From 2-02-FULL-43-13 sp043813805 (GTDB taxonomy: Bacteria; Patescibacteriota; Minisyncoccia; Minisyncoccales; MHMH01), in contig JBDRKR010000018.1 of NCBI GenBank assembly GCA_043813805.1, positions 1-35,288 of the forward strand: a DNA stretch of 35,288 bases, read 5' to 3'. The notes under the pieces are model-generated. The model made no database searches, was not told the origin of the DNA, and saw only the letters and a program-made list of their open reading frames with translations. Both the position numbers and the translations under genes were made by a program. Shown piece after piece: positions 14,577 to 22,053 of this stretch (the stretch's first letter is position 1; every line of letters begins with the position of its first letter).

Positions 14577-14938
14577 TAAAATAACCCTTTAAACCTTTCC
14601 CAAAGATCTTGCTGCATTTCCTGTTTTTCTTTCTGAAATTCTTCTTTTACATCCGGCGTTTTTTGGCCAGTCAGCCCCCACAGCTTTCCCCACAAACTCT
14701 CGACTTTTGATCCTAAAGTATTTGCCCAAAAACTTTTCGTCCAAATCCACATATTCCACCAAATAGGCAGGGCTTGGTTGTACCAGATGTCTTTAATGGC
14801 GTTAGGCAGGCGTTCCAGTATGTTCAGGCCTAAGATTTTGCTATCTTCTACAGTTTGAGGAACTTCAGCTTTGGTCCATGCCGGGAAAAAGGTTATAAAT
14901 ACGCTAATTAATAAAATGACCGTAATAACTTTTTTCAT
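14576..14938 (-). CDS. Small Trp-rich secreted protein
   Basis: 120 residues. A signal peptide (about 1-24, MKKVITVILLISVFITFFPAW...A) is followed by a short mature chain unusually rich in Trp (IWYNQALPIWWNMWIWTKSFWAN, then LWGKLWGL). The C-terminus is charged and helical (about 97-120). The Trp-rich middle might lie on a membrane or a carbohydrate surface (inference). I do not recognise a family. It overlaps gltX by ATGA and the ZIP gene by one base, so it is firmly part of this operon. Confidence 0.7.
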   Translation of the reverse strand: MKKVITVILLISVFITFFPAWTKAEVPQTVEDSKILGLNILERLPNAIKDIWYNQALPIWWNMWIWTKSFWANTLGSKVESLWGKLWGLTGQKTPDVKEEFQKEKQEMQQDLWERFKGLF

Positions 14939-16368
14939 TTTATTAGGGCTCTCGCCTCTTTAAGCCTTCTTAATGTTTTTTCTTTGCCCAAGATTTCCGC
15001 TATTTCAATCGGGCCGGCTGAAGCTTTTTTACCGGTCAAAGCCACTCTTAGGGGCCACAACACGATTCCCCTGTCCCCTGTTTTCTCGGCTTCCTGTATT
15101 AAAACTTTTTCCAAGTTTTCCTTGGCCCAGTTTTTTTCACTTATTTCAGACAATAATTTATCTAATTTGTCAATCGAGGTGGCCATTTTCTGGTCATCAG
15201 CGCCTTTCCATCTTAAAAGCTCTTTATCATAATTTAATTTATCCTGGAAAAAGAAATCAGCCAGCTCTTTTATCTCGGAAAGTTTTTTGAGGCGCTCTTG
15301 ATGAAGCCCCACGATTTTTTTGAGAAAGTCTTTTTCCGCTTCGGGCAGATAAGGTTGGCAAAGCTCGGTTAATTCATCCAGCGGTTTTTGCCTGATGTAA
15401 AAACCGTTAAGATAATCCAGCCTTTTAATATTGAAAATAGCTCCGGCCTTCTGGATTTTATCCAATGAAAACTCTTGTCCGAGCGCCTTTAAAGAGTAGA
15501 TTTCCTCGTCGGTTCCCGGATTCCAGCCCAAAAATGCCATGAAATTAATGAGCGTTTCCGGCAAATAGCCTTCTTCTCTGTAATTTAAGACCGAAACTGC
15601 CGCGTGCCTCTTAGACAGCTTGCTTTTGTCGGGGCCCAAAATTAAGGGCAGGTGGGCGTATTTGGGCTGCGGGAAACCTAGGGCCTCTTGGATTAGGATT
15701 TGCTTGGGCGTGTTGGGAATATGTTCTTCTCCCCTAATAACGTGAGAGATTTTCATTTCAAAATCATCCACCACTACGGCAAAATTATATAAAGGTGTTA
15801 CTAGGTCTTTGGCAATCACAAAATCGCCCATTAATGAAACATCAAAAATTATCTTGCCACGAATTAAGTCTTGAAAACAAATTTTTTCTTCATGAGTTTT
15901 AAACCTAACGATGGCGGGTTTACCTTCGGCTAGCCGTTTTTTAACTTCAGCCTCGGGTAAGTCGCGGCATTTGCTGCTGTATTTTGGTGCTAATCCCCTA
16001 CTTAATTGGTCTTGTCTCATAGCTTCTAATTCTTCTTCGTTGCAAAAACAATAATACGCTTTATTTTCTTTTAAAAGCTTGTCTAAATACTGAGTATAGG
16101 TCGGGGTTCTTTCGGTTTGTCGAAAAGGCCCTTCATCCCATAAAATTCCCAGCCACCTTAGTCCCTCAATTAGGTCTTTTTCAAAACGCGGTTCCGATCT
16201 TTCAAGGTCGGTATTTTCAACGCGTAAGATAAATTTACCACCATTATTTTTGGCGAAAAGATAATTAAAAAGCGCAGTACGGGCGCCTCCCACATGAAGA
16301 TTGCCTGTGGGCGAAGGCGCGAATCTTGTTCGTATGTTCTTGGTTATTGTTTTAGTATTATTTAACAT
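14935..16368 (-). CDS. gltX: Glutamyl-tRNA synthetase
   Basis: 477 residues, class I. The Rossmann domain has RFAPSPTGNLHVGGARTAL (HIGH equivalent HVGG), the glutamate-binding RVENTDLERS, and KLSKRH as the KMSKS equivalent. The C-terminal helical anticodon-binding domain runs from about 330 and ends with GIVLWPLRVALTGKKASAGP. Many bacteria lacking GlnRS use a non-discriminating GluRS with GatCAB; no glnS is visible here, but specificity cannot be read off. The start lies only 4 bases after the PK-like stop, with no clear promoter or Shine-Dalgarno, so this essential gene may depend on transcripts through the radical SAM cassette. Confidence 0.96.
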   Translation of the reverse strand: MLNNTKTITKNIRTRFAPSPTGNLHVGGARTALFNYLFAKNNGGKFILRVENTDLERSEPRFEKDLIEGLRWLGILWDEGPFRQTERTPTYTQYLDKLLKENKAYYCFCNEEELEAMRQDQLSRGLAPKYSSKCRDLPEAEVKKRLAEGKPAIVRFKTHEEKICFQDLIRGKIIFDVSLMGDFVIAKDLVTPLYNFAVVVDDFEMKISHVIRGEEHIPNTPKQILIQEALGFPQPKYAHLPLILGPDKSKLSKRHAAVSVLNYREEGYLPETLINFMAFLGWNPGTDEEIYSLKALGQEFSLDKIQKAGAIFNIKRLDYLNGFYIRQKPLDELTELCQPYLPEAEKDFLKKIVGLHQERLKKLSEIKELADFFFQDKLNYDKELLRWKGADDQKMATSIDKLDKLLSEISEKNWAKENLEKVLIQEAEKTGDRGIVLWPLRVALTGKKASAGPIEIAEILGKEKTLRRLKEARALIK

Positions 16369-16372
16369 ATTT

Positions 16373-17395
16373 TTAGTACTTATCTAAAGATTTTATTGTG
16401 CTGTTGATAACATGCTTCAGAATTTTTACGGGATGACTCGGGGCAAGAGAATGCGCAGTTTCTTCGCATAATTGAATACAATCCGCCCCATCAATTACAG
16501 CATTTGTTATGTCAGATATTTCAGCTGCCCTCGGTATAGCCCTAGTTAATAAGCTAGTAAGAACTCCGGTAGATAAGATCGAAAACTTATTTTTTTTATT
16601 ACATTCTTTTATAATTCTTTTTTGAGCTAAAGCCAATAAACCGTAATCAAAATAGTTTGCTAAATCACCCCTTCCTATCATAATTCCATCACTAGCGTCA
16701 ACGATTTCGACGTAATTTTTAAACCCAATCTCGGTTTCTATTTTAGAAATTATTTTTGTTTTTTTGTTGCCACTTTTTATTAATTTATTTTTCAAGATAT
16801 TAATCTCTTTTTCCCCTTTAACAAAAGATATCGCTATCCAATCAGTTGGATTATGTTTCGCGAACTCAACCACGTTGTCAGTGAGTGGATTATTAATATC
16901 GGAATCAACAATATTATTTTTACCCGCGATTGCAAGACCTTTTCTAGCATATAAAGTAGATGGGTATTCAGAAATGACCTTAAGCTGTTTTGAATTATTA
17001 GACACTATTTTAAAGACAGCATCTCCATCGCCGCATATTAATTTATCACCAGTTTTACAATAATGTAAAAATTCATTAGAAGCAATGGGAAGCGTTTGTT
17101 CATCGGGAGCTTGATTGTTTTTTGTAATCTTGTATATTTTTCCAGGGACAATATTTATTGGATTAGTATAAAAATCACCAAATCTGGGTTTATTACCAGG
17201 TAAATCAAGTAAAATTTTAATGTTCTCAAAGTTATTTTTTATATAGAAAACGATATTCTTAATCGAGAGAGATATTGACGGTTCCCAAAAAGGAATTCGA
17301 ACAATATTAATTCCCGACTGGAGTAACTGTTTAAGTCTAATTTTATCTTCAATAAATGGTTTTATTGTAACGCTAATGAATATTTTTTTCATCAA
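16373..17395 (-). CDS. Divergent pyruvate-kinase-like protein without C-domain
   Basis: 340 residues against about 470 for pyruvate kinase. The A barrel and inserted B domain (about 75-165) are present and the C-domain is missing. Retained by alignment to rabbit PK: Arg33 (R73), Asp64 (D113), Arg71 (R120), Lys218 (K270) and Glu220 (E272) in ISKIET, Asp244 (D296) in GRGDL, and Thr276 (T328). Lost are the potassium ligands N75 and S77 (here Pro35, Trp37) and T114 (Leu65); H78 is Glu38. SGETA reads CEETA. So the phosphoenolpyruvate and metal site looks kept, while the monovalent-cation site and the allosteric domain are gone. It overlaps the radical SAM gene by ATGA and is AT-rich like it. It may act on another enol phosphate. 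Function unknown. Confidence 0.82.
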   Translation of the reverse strand: MMKKIFISVTIKPFIEDKIRLKQLLQSGINIVRIPFWEPSISLSIKNIVFYIKNNFENIKILLDLPGNKPRFGDFYTNPINIVPGKIYKITKNNQAPDEQTLPIASNEFLHYCKTGDKLICGDGDAVFKIVSNNSKQLKVISEYPSTLYARKGLAIAGKNNIVDSDINNPLTDNVVEFAKHNPTDWIAISFVKGEKEINILKNKLIKSGNKKTKIISKIETEIGFKNYVEIVDASDGIMIGRGDLANYFDYGLLALAQKRIIKECNKKNKFSILSTGVLTSLLTRAIPRAAEISDITNAVIDGADCIQLCEETAHSLAPSHPVKILKHVINSTIKSLDKY

Positions 17396-18474
17396 GATGG
17401 TGTTATCGACAATCCAAAGTGGCTTTTTCTTTTAAGCGGTTGCATCTTTTTTATACGTTTATAGGAAATATGTTCCGATTCCTTAAAAATTTTAATGGCT
17501 AATTTTAAGTCTTTCTTAAAACCACTTATTTTGCCGGAGCCAAATGCATTCCAGCGACACGTTGCGATTCTTAAGTCAGGTAATATTTGAATATCATACA
17601 AACCTTCATGACACGGCAAATAGTTACATTTACTACAGATCGTTTTTAAGTTATATCTTGACCCCTGGTGAATGGATTTAAGTGTTACAAATATATTATC
17701 TATTTTATAAACCAAAACGGGAATTCCATAACTTTTTGCATAATCGTGAAAATATTTTTTATCAGAGATTTGCTCTAACTTTGTCTCTAGGCTTTTAAAT
17801 GGGTAATGAAGGGTATCCCAATCATTGCGAGGTAACGGTACGGATGTCACTTCCTGTAGTTTTAAATCAATGTTTCTTTTTTTGCAAAATAATATCATGT
17901 CTTCAACCTCTCCGCTATTATAATTAGTAACTACCATATTTATTCTCATTAAAAGACCATACTTTAAAAGCAGATTAATATTATCCATCACTTTTTTGCG
18001 TTGTTTTTTGGTTGAGGAAAGTCTATCAAAAATATCCTCATTTAAGGAGTCTAGACTTACAGCAACATGTAAGTTGTCTAAGTTTTTAATTTTAACTAAT
18101 TTACGGATATGTTTGTCGATTAGCGCACCGTTCGTGTTAATTAATAAATATTTATTCTTATTTAAGATATATTTTATTGATTCGATTATGTGTTTATATG
18201 CAAATGGTTCGCCTCCAGTTAAACGAAATTTTTCTATCCCGAGGTCTGTTGCTATATCAACTATTTTTTTAAGTTCGTTGAAATTAAATTCTTTTTTTCG
18301 GCTTATAGTAACTTCTCCACCGTTTCCACAATAAATACACCTAAATGGACATGTCTGAGTTAACGCTAGGGTGGCGTAGGGAATACACTTAAGTGTTGGA
18401 TTAGTTACAATCCCCTTTTTCAAATTATTTCTTTCTACAAGATTTTCTTCTTTTATAATGGGGTGATGGGACAC
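17392..18474 (-). CDS. MoaA-like radical SAM protein
   Basis: 360 residues with a GTG start. The radical SAM cluster motif C-x3-C-x2-C is Cys42, Cys46, Cys49 (CPFRCIYC), followed by LTGGEP (85-90) and the MoaA-like NTNG and VSLDS segments. A second Cys set near the C-terminus (Cys280, Cys283, Cys288, Cys306) suggests an auxiliary iron-sulfur cluster. MoaA itself makes the molybdopterin precursor, but no other moa gene is in the window and the C-terminal spacing differs, so this is more likely a MoaA/SPASM-related enzyme with another substrate. It overlaps the PK-like gene by ATGA. The region is visibly more AT-rich than its neighbours, suggesting transfer. A -10 box 3 bases before the GTG implies a leaderless mRNA. 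Confidence 0.85.
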   Translation of the reverse strand: MSHHPIIKEENLVERNNLKKGIVTNPTLKCIPYATLALTQTCPFRCIYCGNGGEVTISRKKEFNFNELKKIVDIATDLGIEKFRLTGGEPFAYKHIIESIKYILNKNKYLLINTNGALIDKHIRKLVKIKNLDNLHVAVSLDSLNEDIFDRLSSTKKQRKKVMDNINLLLKYGLLMRINMVVTNYNSGEVEDMILFCKKRNIDLKLQEVTSVPLPRNDWDTLHYPFKSLETKLEQISDKKYFHDYAKSYGIPVLVYKIDNIFVTLKSIHQGSRYNLKTICSKCNYLPCHEGLYDIQILPDLRIATCRWNAFGSGKISGFKKDLKLAIKIFKESEHISYKRIKKMQPLKRKSHFGLSITPS

Positions 18475-18477
18475 AAT

Positions 18478-18483
18478 ATTATA
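18478..18483 (-). promoter_or_regulatory. -10 box of the radical SAM / PK-like / gltX operon
   Basis: A perfect TATAAT on the minus strand, 3 bases upstream of the GTG at 18474. No good -35 is visible. The predicted start falls at or just beyond the GTG, so the message would be leaderless. Confidence 0.55.
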
Positions 18484-18550
18484 TTACTCTATCTAGGTTT
18501 TACTTCAGCGCTTGACATAAATCTCTGTTTTCAGCTTAACATAGTTTTAA

Positions 18551-18587
18551 AAAATGAAAAATCCCTCGACCGGCCGTTAAGGGATTT
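18551..18587 (-). terminator. Intrinsic terminator after the methyltransferase gene
   Basis: Stem AAATCCCT (18559-18566) with AGGGATTT (18580-18587); on the minus strand it is followed by TTCATTTTTT. It ends the cell-wall/methyltransferase transcript just before the radical SAM cassette. Confidence 0.82.
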
Positions 18588-18593
18588 GCTTCC

Positions 18594-19121
18594 TTACTTT
18601 TTATACAAATATACGCCGTCTTCATCCTTAATTTGCGGCCAGGTAGGAAAACAAAAAGTATTAGAAACAACTCTGGCATTATTTTTGAGTTCTCTTTCTA
18701 ATTTTTTTTCCAATTTTTTCATAACATAATCAAAGCCATAAACAGCAATAATATCAAACTCGAAAAGATCTTCATTCCAAAAATTCTTCCAATGAATAAA
18801 AGCTTTTCTTTTCAGTCCGGCCTTATTAATGTTTCGTCTGGCTCGCCAGACCAATGCGGGATTTATTTCGTAACCGTGGGCTTCTGCGCCCTTTTTGGCT
18901 AAAGCAATAACCAATCTTCCGTCGCCGGCCCCTAAATCCACTGCTTTTTCTCCCGGTTTAATTTCGGCAAGTTTGATTATCTTTTTTATTTTCTCCTCTT
19001 TGCTTGAAACATAAATTGCTCCCCAAAATAAGAAAGGGTTTGTAAATATTAAAAATAGAAAAACAAACAAAAACAATAATAAAACAAAAAGGCAGAAGAA
19101 AATTATAATTACTAAATTCAT
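18594..19121 (-). CDS. Membrane-tethered SAM methyltransferase, FAM173-like
   Basis: 175 residues. A long N-terminal membrane helix (about 3-27) is followed by a class I methyltransferase domain: AVDLGAGDGRLVIALAKKG (motif I, about 60-78), GYEINPALVWRARRN, and a C-terminal block (VYGFDYVMKKLEKKLE...ARVVSNTFCFPTW) that resembles the FAM173/ATPSCKMT lysine methyltransferase group. The eukaryotic member methylates the c-subunit of ATP synthase; the target here is unknown. It lies 32 bases after murG, likely co-transcribed, and ends at a good terminator. The membrane anchor points to a membrane-protein substrate (inference). Confidence 0.8.
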   Translation of the reverse strand: MNLVIIIFFCLFVLLLFLFVFLFLIFTNPFLFWGAIYVSSKEEKIKKIIKLAEIKPGEKAVDLGAGDGRLVIALAKKGAEAHGYEINPALVWRARRNINKAGLKRKAFIHWKNFWNEDLFEFDIIAVYGFDYVMKKLEKKLERELKNNARVVSNTFCFPTWPQIKDEDGVYLYKK

Positions 19122-19122
19122 A

Positions 19123-19158
19123 GAAGAGGCTACGCGAAAGAGCTAAACCTCTTTCATC
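19123..19158 (-). repeat. Degenerate AAAGAGG/CCTCTTT palindrome between murG and the methyltransferase gene
   Basis: A broken copy of the palindrome seen at 6580, 23133 and 24683: GAAGAGGCTA, an 8-base insert, then AGCTAAACCTCTTTCATC. It fills nearly all of the 32-base gap between the two genes. Confidence 0.6.
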
Positions 19159-20281
19159 TCGTCAAATAGTTGATGATATAGCCGGCGATGATTTTGGCTG
19201 AATCGATTCGCGAAAACTCTTTGGCCCGCTGGGACATTTTTTGAAGCTCATCGGGATTCGCGAACAAGTACTTTATTTTTTCCAAAAAGAACCGCGGCGT
19301 TAAGTTTGCTTCTTCCATCACTACGGCCGTTTTATTCTGGGCGTAAGCGTAAGCGTTTTTCAATTGATGGTCTTGCGCCGAAGACGACAAAGGAATTAAA
19401 ATGCTCGGTTTTTGGCATGCTGCGATTTCAAAAATACTGCCGCCCCCTGCTCGACTGATCACCAGATCGCACGCTTTGAAGGCGTCCCTCAGTTCAACTT
19501 CTTTCAAAAAGCCGATGGGGTGATAACGTCGGGCAAGTTTTTCATCAACAACCATCACCTTGGCTTCGGCTTTCAGCTGCTCTATATTTTTACTGCCCGT
19601 TTGGTGGATGATTTCAAAGTCGGTCAAAAGCTGGGGCAAAATTGCGAGCAGCAAGTCATTGACGGCTTGAGCCCCTTGAGAGCCGCCCAGTACCAGAATA
19701 ATGGGTTTTTCTCCGGTTAAATCAAAGTATTCTTTGGCCTTTTCTGCATTGCCGTTCAAAAGTTCAACGCGCATGGGGTTGCCCACGGCAATCATTTTTT
19801 CTTCTGAAAAGTATTCGGTTTGAGCTATGGGGAAGGCGACGAAAATCTGCCGGGTGAATTTACTCATAAACTTATTGGCCAATCCCGGAGCCACGTCTGA
19901 TTCGTGAAGGATAATCGGCACCTGTAAGACTTGGCCGGTCAAAACCGTAGCAAGCGAGCCGTAACCCCCCTTGCTGAAAATTAAATCCGGAGCCAAAGTA
20001 AAAACATAAAAGAACGATTGGAAAAATCCCAGAGGCATTTTGAATAAAACATCAATAATATTTTGCAGGATATTTTTCCAGCCCAAATATCTCCTGATTT
20101 TGCCGGCTAAAATCCATTTTATTCTGATGCCTTCCTGTGAAAGGATAATTTCTCCGAAATCATCTTTCGGTCCGGCATAAAAGAATTCGGCGTCAGAGCC
20201 CATTTTTCTCAATTCTCTGACGATGGCGATAATCGGGAAGATGTGTCCGGCGGTGCCTCCGCCGGTAAAAAGTATTTTCAT
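19154..20281 (-). CDS. murG: MurG, lipid II-forming GlcNAc transferase
   Basis: 375 residues. It adds GlcNAc to lipid I to make lipid II at the inner face of the membrane. The GT-B N-terminal signature is MKILFTGGGTAGHIFPIIAI, and further motifs are FSKGGYGSLATVLTG, PIILHESDVAPGLANK, LVLGGSQGAQAVND and SRAGGGSIFEIAACQKPSILIP. All expected nucleotide-sugar-binding motifs are present and the length is normal. The start overlaps the ftsW stop by ATGA. Part of the murL-murD-TIM-ftsW-murG operon. Confidence 0.96.
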   Translation of the reverse strand: MKILFTGGGTAGHIFPIIAIVRELRKMGSDAEFFYAGPKDDFGEIILSQEGIRIKWILAGKIRRYLGWKNILQNIIDVLFKMPLGFFQSFFYVFTLAPDLIFSKGGYGSLATVLTGQVLQVPIILHESDVAPGLANKFMSKFTRQIFVAFPIAQTEYFSEEKMIAVGNPMRVELLNGNAEKAKEYFDLTGEKPIILVLGGSQGAQAVNDLLLAILPQLLTDFEIIHQTGSKNIEQLKAEAKVMVVDEKLARRYHPIGFLKEVELRDAFKACDLVISRAGGGSIFEIAACQKPSILIPLSSSAQDHQLKNAYAYAQNKTAVVMEEANLTPRFFLEKIKYLFANPDELQKMSQRAKEFSRIDSAKIIAGYIINYLTR

Positions 20282-21372
20282 GATTTGGTGTGTTTAGAAA
20301 TATTAAGCAAAATTCCAACGCCGACCAGCTCTGTCACGAGAGCCGACCCGCCGTAGCTGACAAACGGCAAGGGAACGCCGGTAAGCGGCAGAATTTTCAG
20401 CATGGCGCCGATGTTGATAAAGGCCTGGACGCTCAACCAGCTGATAATACCTAAAGCGGTCAGTTTCTCAAAATTGTTTTTGGCATTTTTGGCGATTTTA
20501 AATCCTAACCAGGTAATAATTAAAAATAGCGAGATGATCACCAGGCAGCCGACAAAGCCCGTTTCTTCGGCAAAGACGGCGAAAATCGAATCGGCCATCG
20601 GTTCGGGCAAATAGCCGAACTTCTGGACGCTCATCCCCAAGCCCGTGCCGAAAATTCCTCCCGATCCCACGGCGATCAGCGCTTGTTTGGTTTGCAAACC
20701 GACACCCATCGGATCTTTATCCAGATTGAAAAGAACCAAAAACCTGTCTAAACGGTAAGAGGCGGTTTTAACAAAAACAACCAAGCCGGCCATTCCCCCC
20801 AAAAGAATGATGGCCGCATGTTTTAAGGGCGTACCGGCCAGAAAATACATTAAAAATCCGGTAGTCATAATTATCCCAAGAGTTCCCACGTCCGGCTGAA
20901 AGAATAAGAGCAACGTGATTGTTCCGATGATTGCCAAAAAAGCCGCTAAAGTTTTTGTAAATTCTTTTTTAGTTCTTTCCGTCTGCGCGGACAACAGCGA
21001 AGCCAGATAAAGAATAAAGATTAATTTTAATGATTCAGCCGGCTGAAAGGTGGTGAAGCCTAAATTGAGCCAACTTTTGGCATTGCCCAATTTAATGCCG
21101 ATCACTGGCACAAAAACCAGCACCATCAGAAAAAGATTGATTAAAAGCAGGAGCGGCACCCATTTTTTTAAGCGCATCAGGGGCGCTTTGTAAGCGATAA
21201 ATCCGAAGATTACTCCCGGTATCAGGCCCAAAAAAAGATGGCGGATAAGATAAAAAACTGAAGAACCGAATTTCTGCTGGGCGATAGCCGCCGTGACGCT
21301 CGTAATAATCGAAATGCCCAATAACACTAAACAAGCCACCGCGGCGATTAAAAAATAATCAGACCTTTTCAT
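20278..21372 (-). CDS. ftsW: FtsW, SEDS-family peptidoglycan glycosyltransferase
   Basis: 364 residues with about ten membrane helices. SEDS proteins polymerise lipid II; FtsW works at the division septum. Motifs include AKSWLNLGFTTFQPAESLKL, FFQPDVGTLGI, GVGLQTKQALIAVGSGGIFGTGLG, and the C-terminal LPLTGVPLPFVSYGGSALV, all characteristic. The position between murD and murG is that of ftsW in the classical dcw cluster, which favours FtsW over RodA. It overlaps murG by ATGA and lies 6 bases after the TIM-barrel-like gene. Confidence 0.94.
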   Translation of the reverse strand: MKRSDYFLIAAVACLVLLGISIITSVTAAIAQQKFGSSVFYLIRHLFLGLIPGVIFGFIAYKAPLMRLKKWVPLLLLINLFLMVLVFVPVIGIKLGNAKSWLNLGFTTFQPAESLKLIFILYLASLLSAQTERTKKEFTKTLAAFLAIIGTITLLLFFQPDVGTLGIIMTTGFLMYFLAGTPLKHAAIILLGGMAGLVVFVKTASYRLDRFLVLFNLDKDPMGVGLQTKQALIAVGSGGIFGTGLGMSVQKFGYLPEPMADSIFAVFAEETGFVGCLVIISLFLIITWLGFKIAKNAKNNFEKLTALGIISWLSVQAFINIGAMLKILPLTGVPLPFVSYGGSALVTELVGVGILLNISKHTKS

Positions 21373-21378
21373 ACGTTT

Positions 21379-22053
21379 TCATTTTAACAGATATTTTTCA
21401 AGTAAGCGACTGATGTGCTCTCTGAATCCTATTTGCTCTTTAATGGAGTTATAAACTTCAAGGGCAATTATTTTCCCGAAGGCGTATTGGGGCAAAGTGG
21501 TTAAATAATCAAAAGAACCTAAGTCTTTAACGAGATGAATGTCTTTCATCTCCGAGGGGTCGTAACCGTTAAGATGATTGCACGCGATTTCTGCCCGGTT
21601 TTTTTTGAAAAAGATGTAAGACGCCTCTTCCGTTCCTCGGCTTATAGCCGCTTTAAAGTGCGCCAGGTCCACGCAAAATCCGCCGATTCTTCTTACTTTG
21701 ACGTCTTTGGCGATCTCATCGTTAAAATTCATTTCGAGATAGAGCTTGTCCCAGTAACCTTTCCACTGATTGAGTTTTTTAAAATGGTCTTCATGGATGT
21801 TAAAATACCTGGTTTTGAACCGGTCGATGAAAAACTTCATTTCTTCTTTCCGAACATCGTCCCGTAAATGCACAAAAGGCACGGTTTTTACCGTTGATTT
21901 CAAAAGCAGACGATAAAAATTATCCCTTTCTTTTTTATCAAAAGATTCCAGAAATACGGCTATTTCGCCTATTTTTCTGGCGTTGATTTCCTTGAGTTTG
22001 TTTGCCCAATCAAAACTTTCTTGGCCGGTGATGCTTAAGAGAATTTTAGTCAT
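21379..22053 (-). CDS. Uncharacterised TIM-barrel-like protein, copy B
   Basis: 224 residues, paralogous to the product of 8749-9450. Corresponding residues are His62 and Arg64 (PFVHLR), His87 (FNIH), Glu107 (YLEMNF), Asp129 and His132 (GGFCVDLAH), His160 (CNHLNG) and Glu199 (IIALEV). The E-D-H-E ladder and the overall length suggest a metal-dependent xylose-isomerase-like barrel. The gene sits between murD (8-base overlap, ATGACTAA) and ftsW (6-base gap), a place where CPR dcw clusters do not normally, to my knowledge, carry a known enzyme. Copy A sits beside uppS. Both contexts point to cell-envelope precursors. I do not recognise a characterised homologue. Confidence 0.8.
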   Translation of the reverse strand: MTKILLSITGQESFDWANKLKEINARKIGEIAVFLESFDKKERDNFYRLLLKSTVKTVPFVHLRDDVRKEEMKFFIDRFKTRYFNIHEDHFKKLNQWKGYWDKLYLEMNFNDEIAKDVKVRRIGGFCVDLAHFKAAISRGTEEASYIFFKKNRAEIACNHLNGYDPSEMKDIHLVKDLGSFDYLTTLPQYAFGKIIALEVYNSIKEQIGFREHISRLLEKYLLK

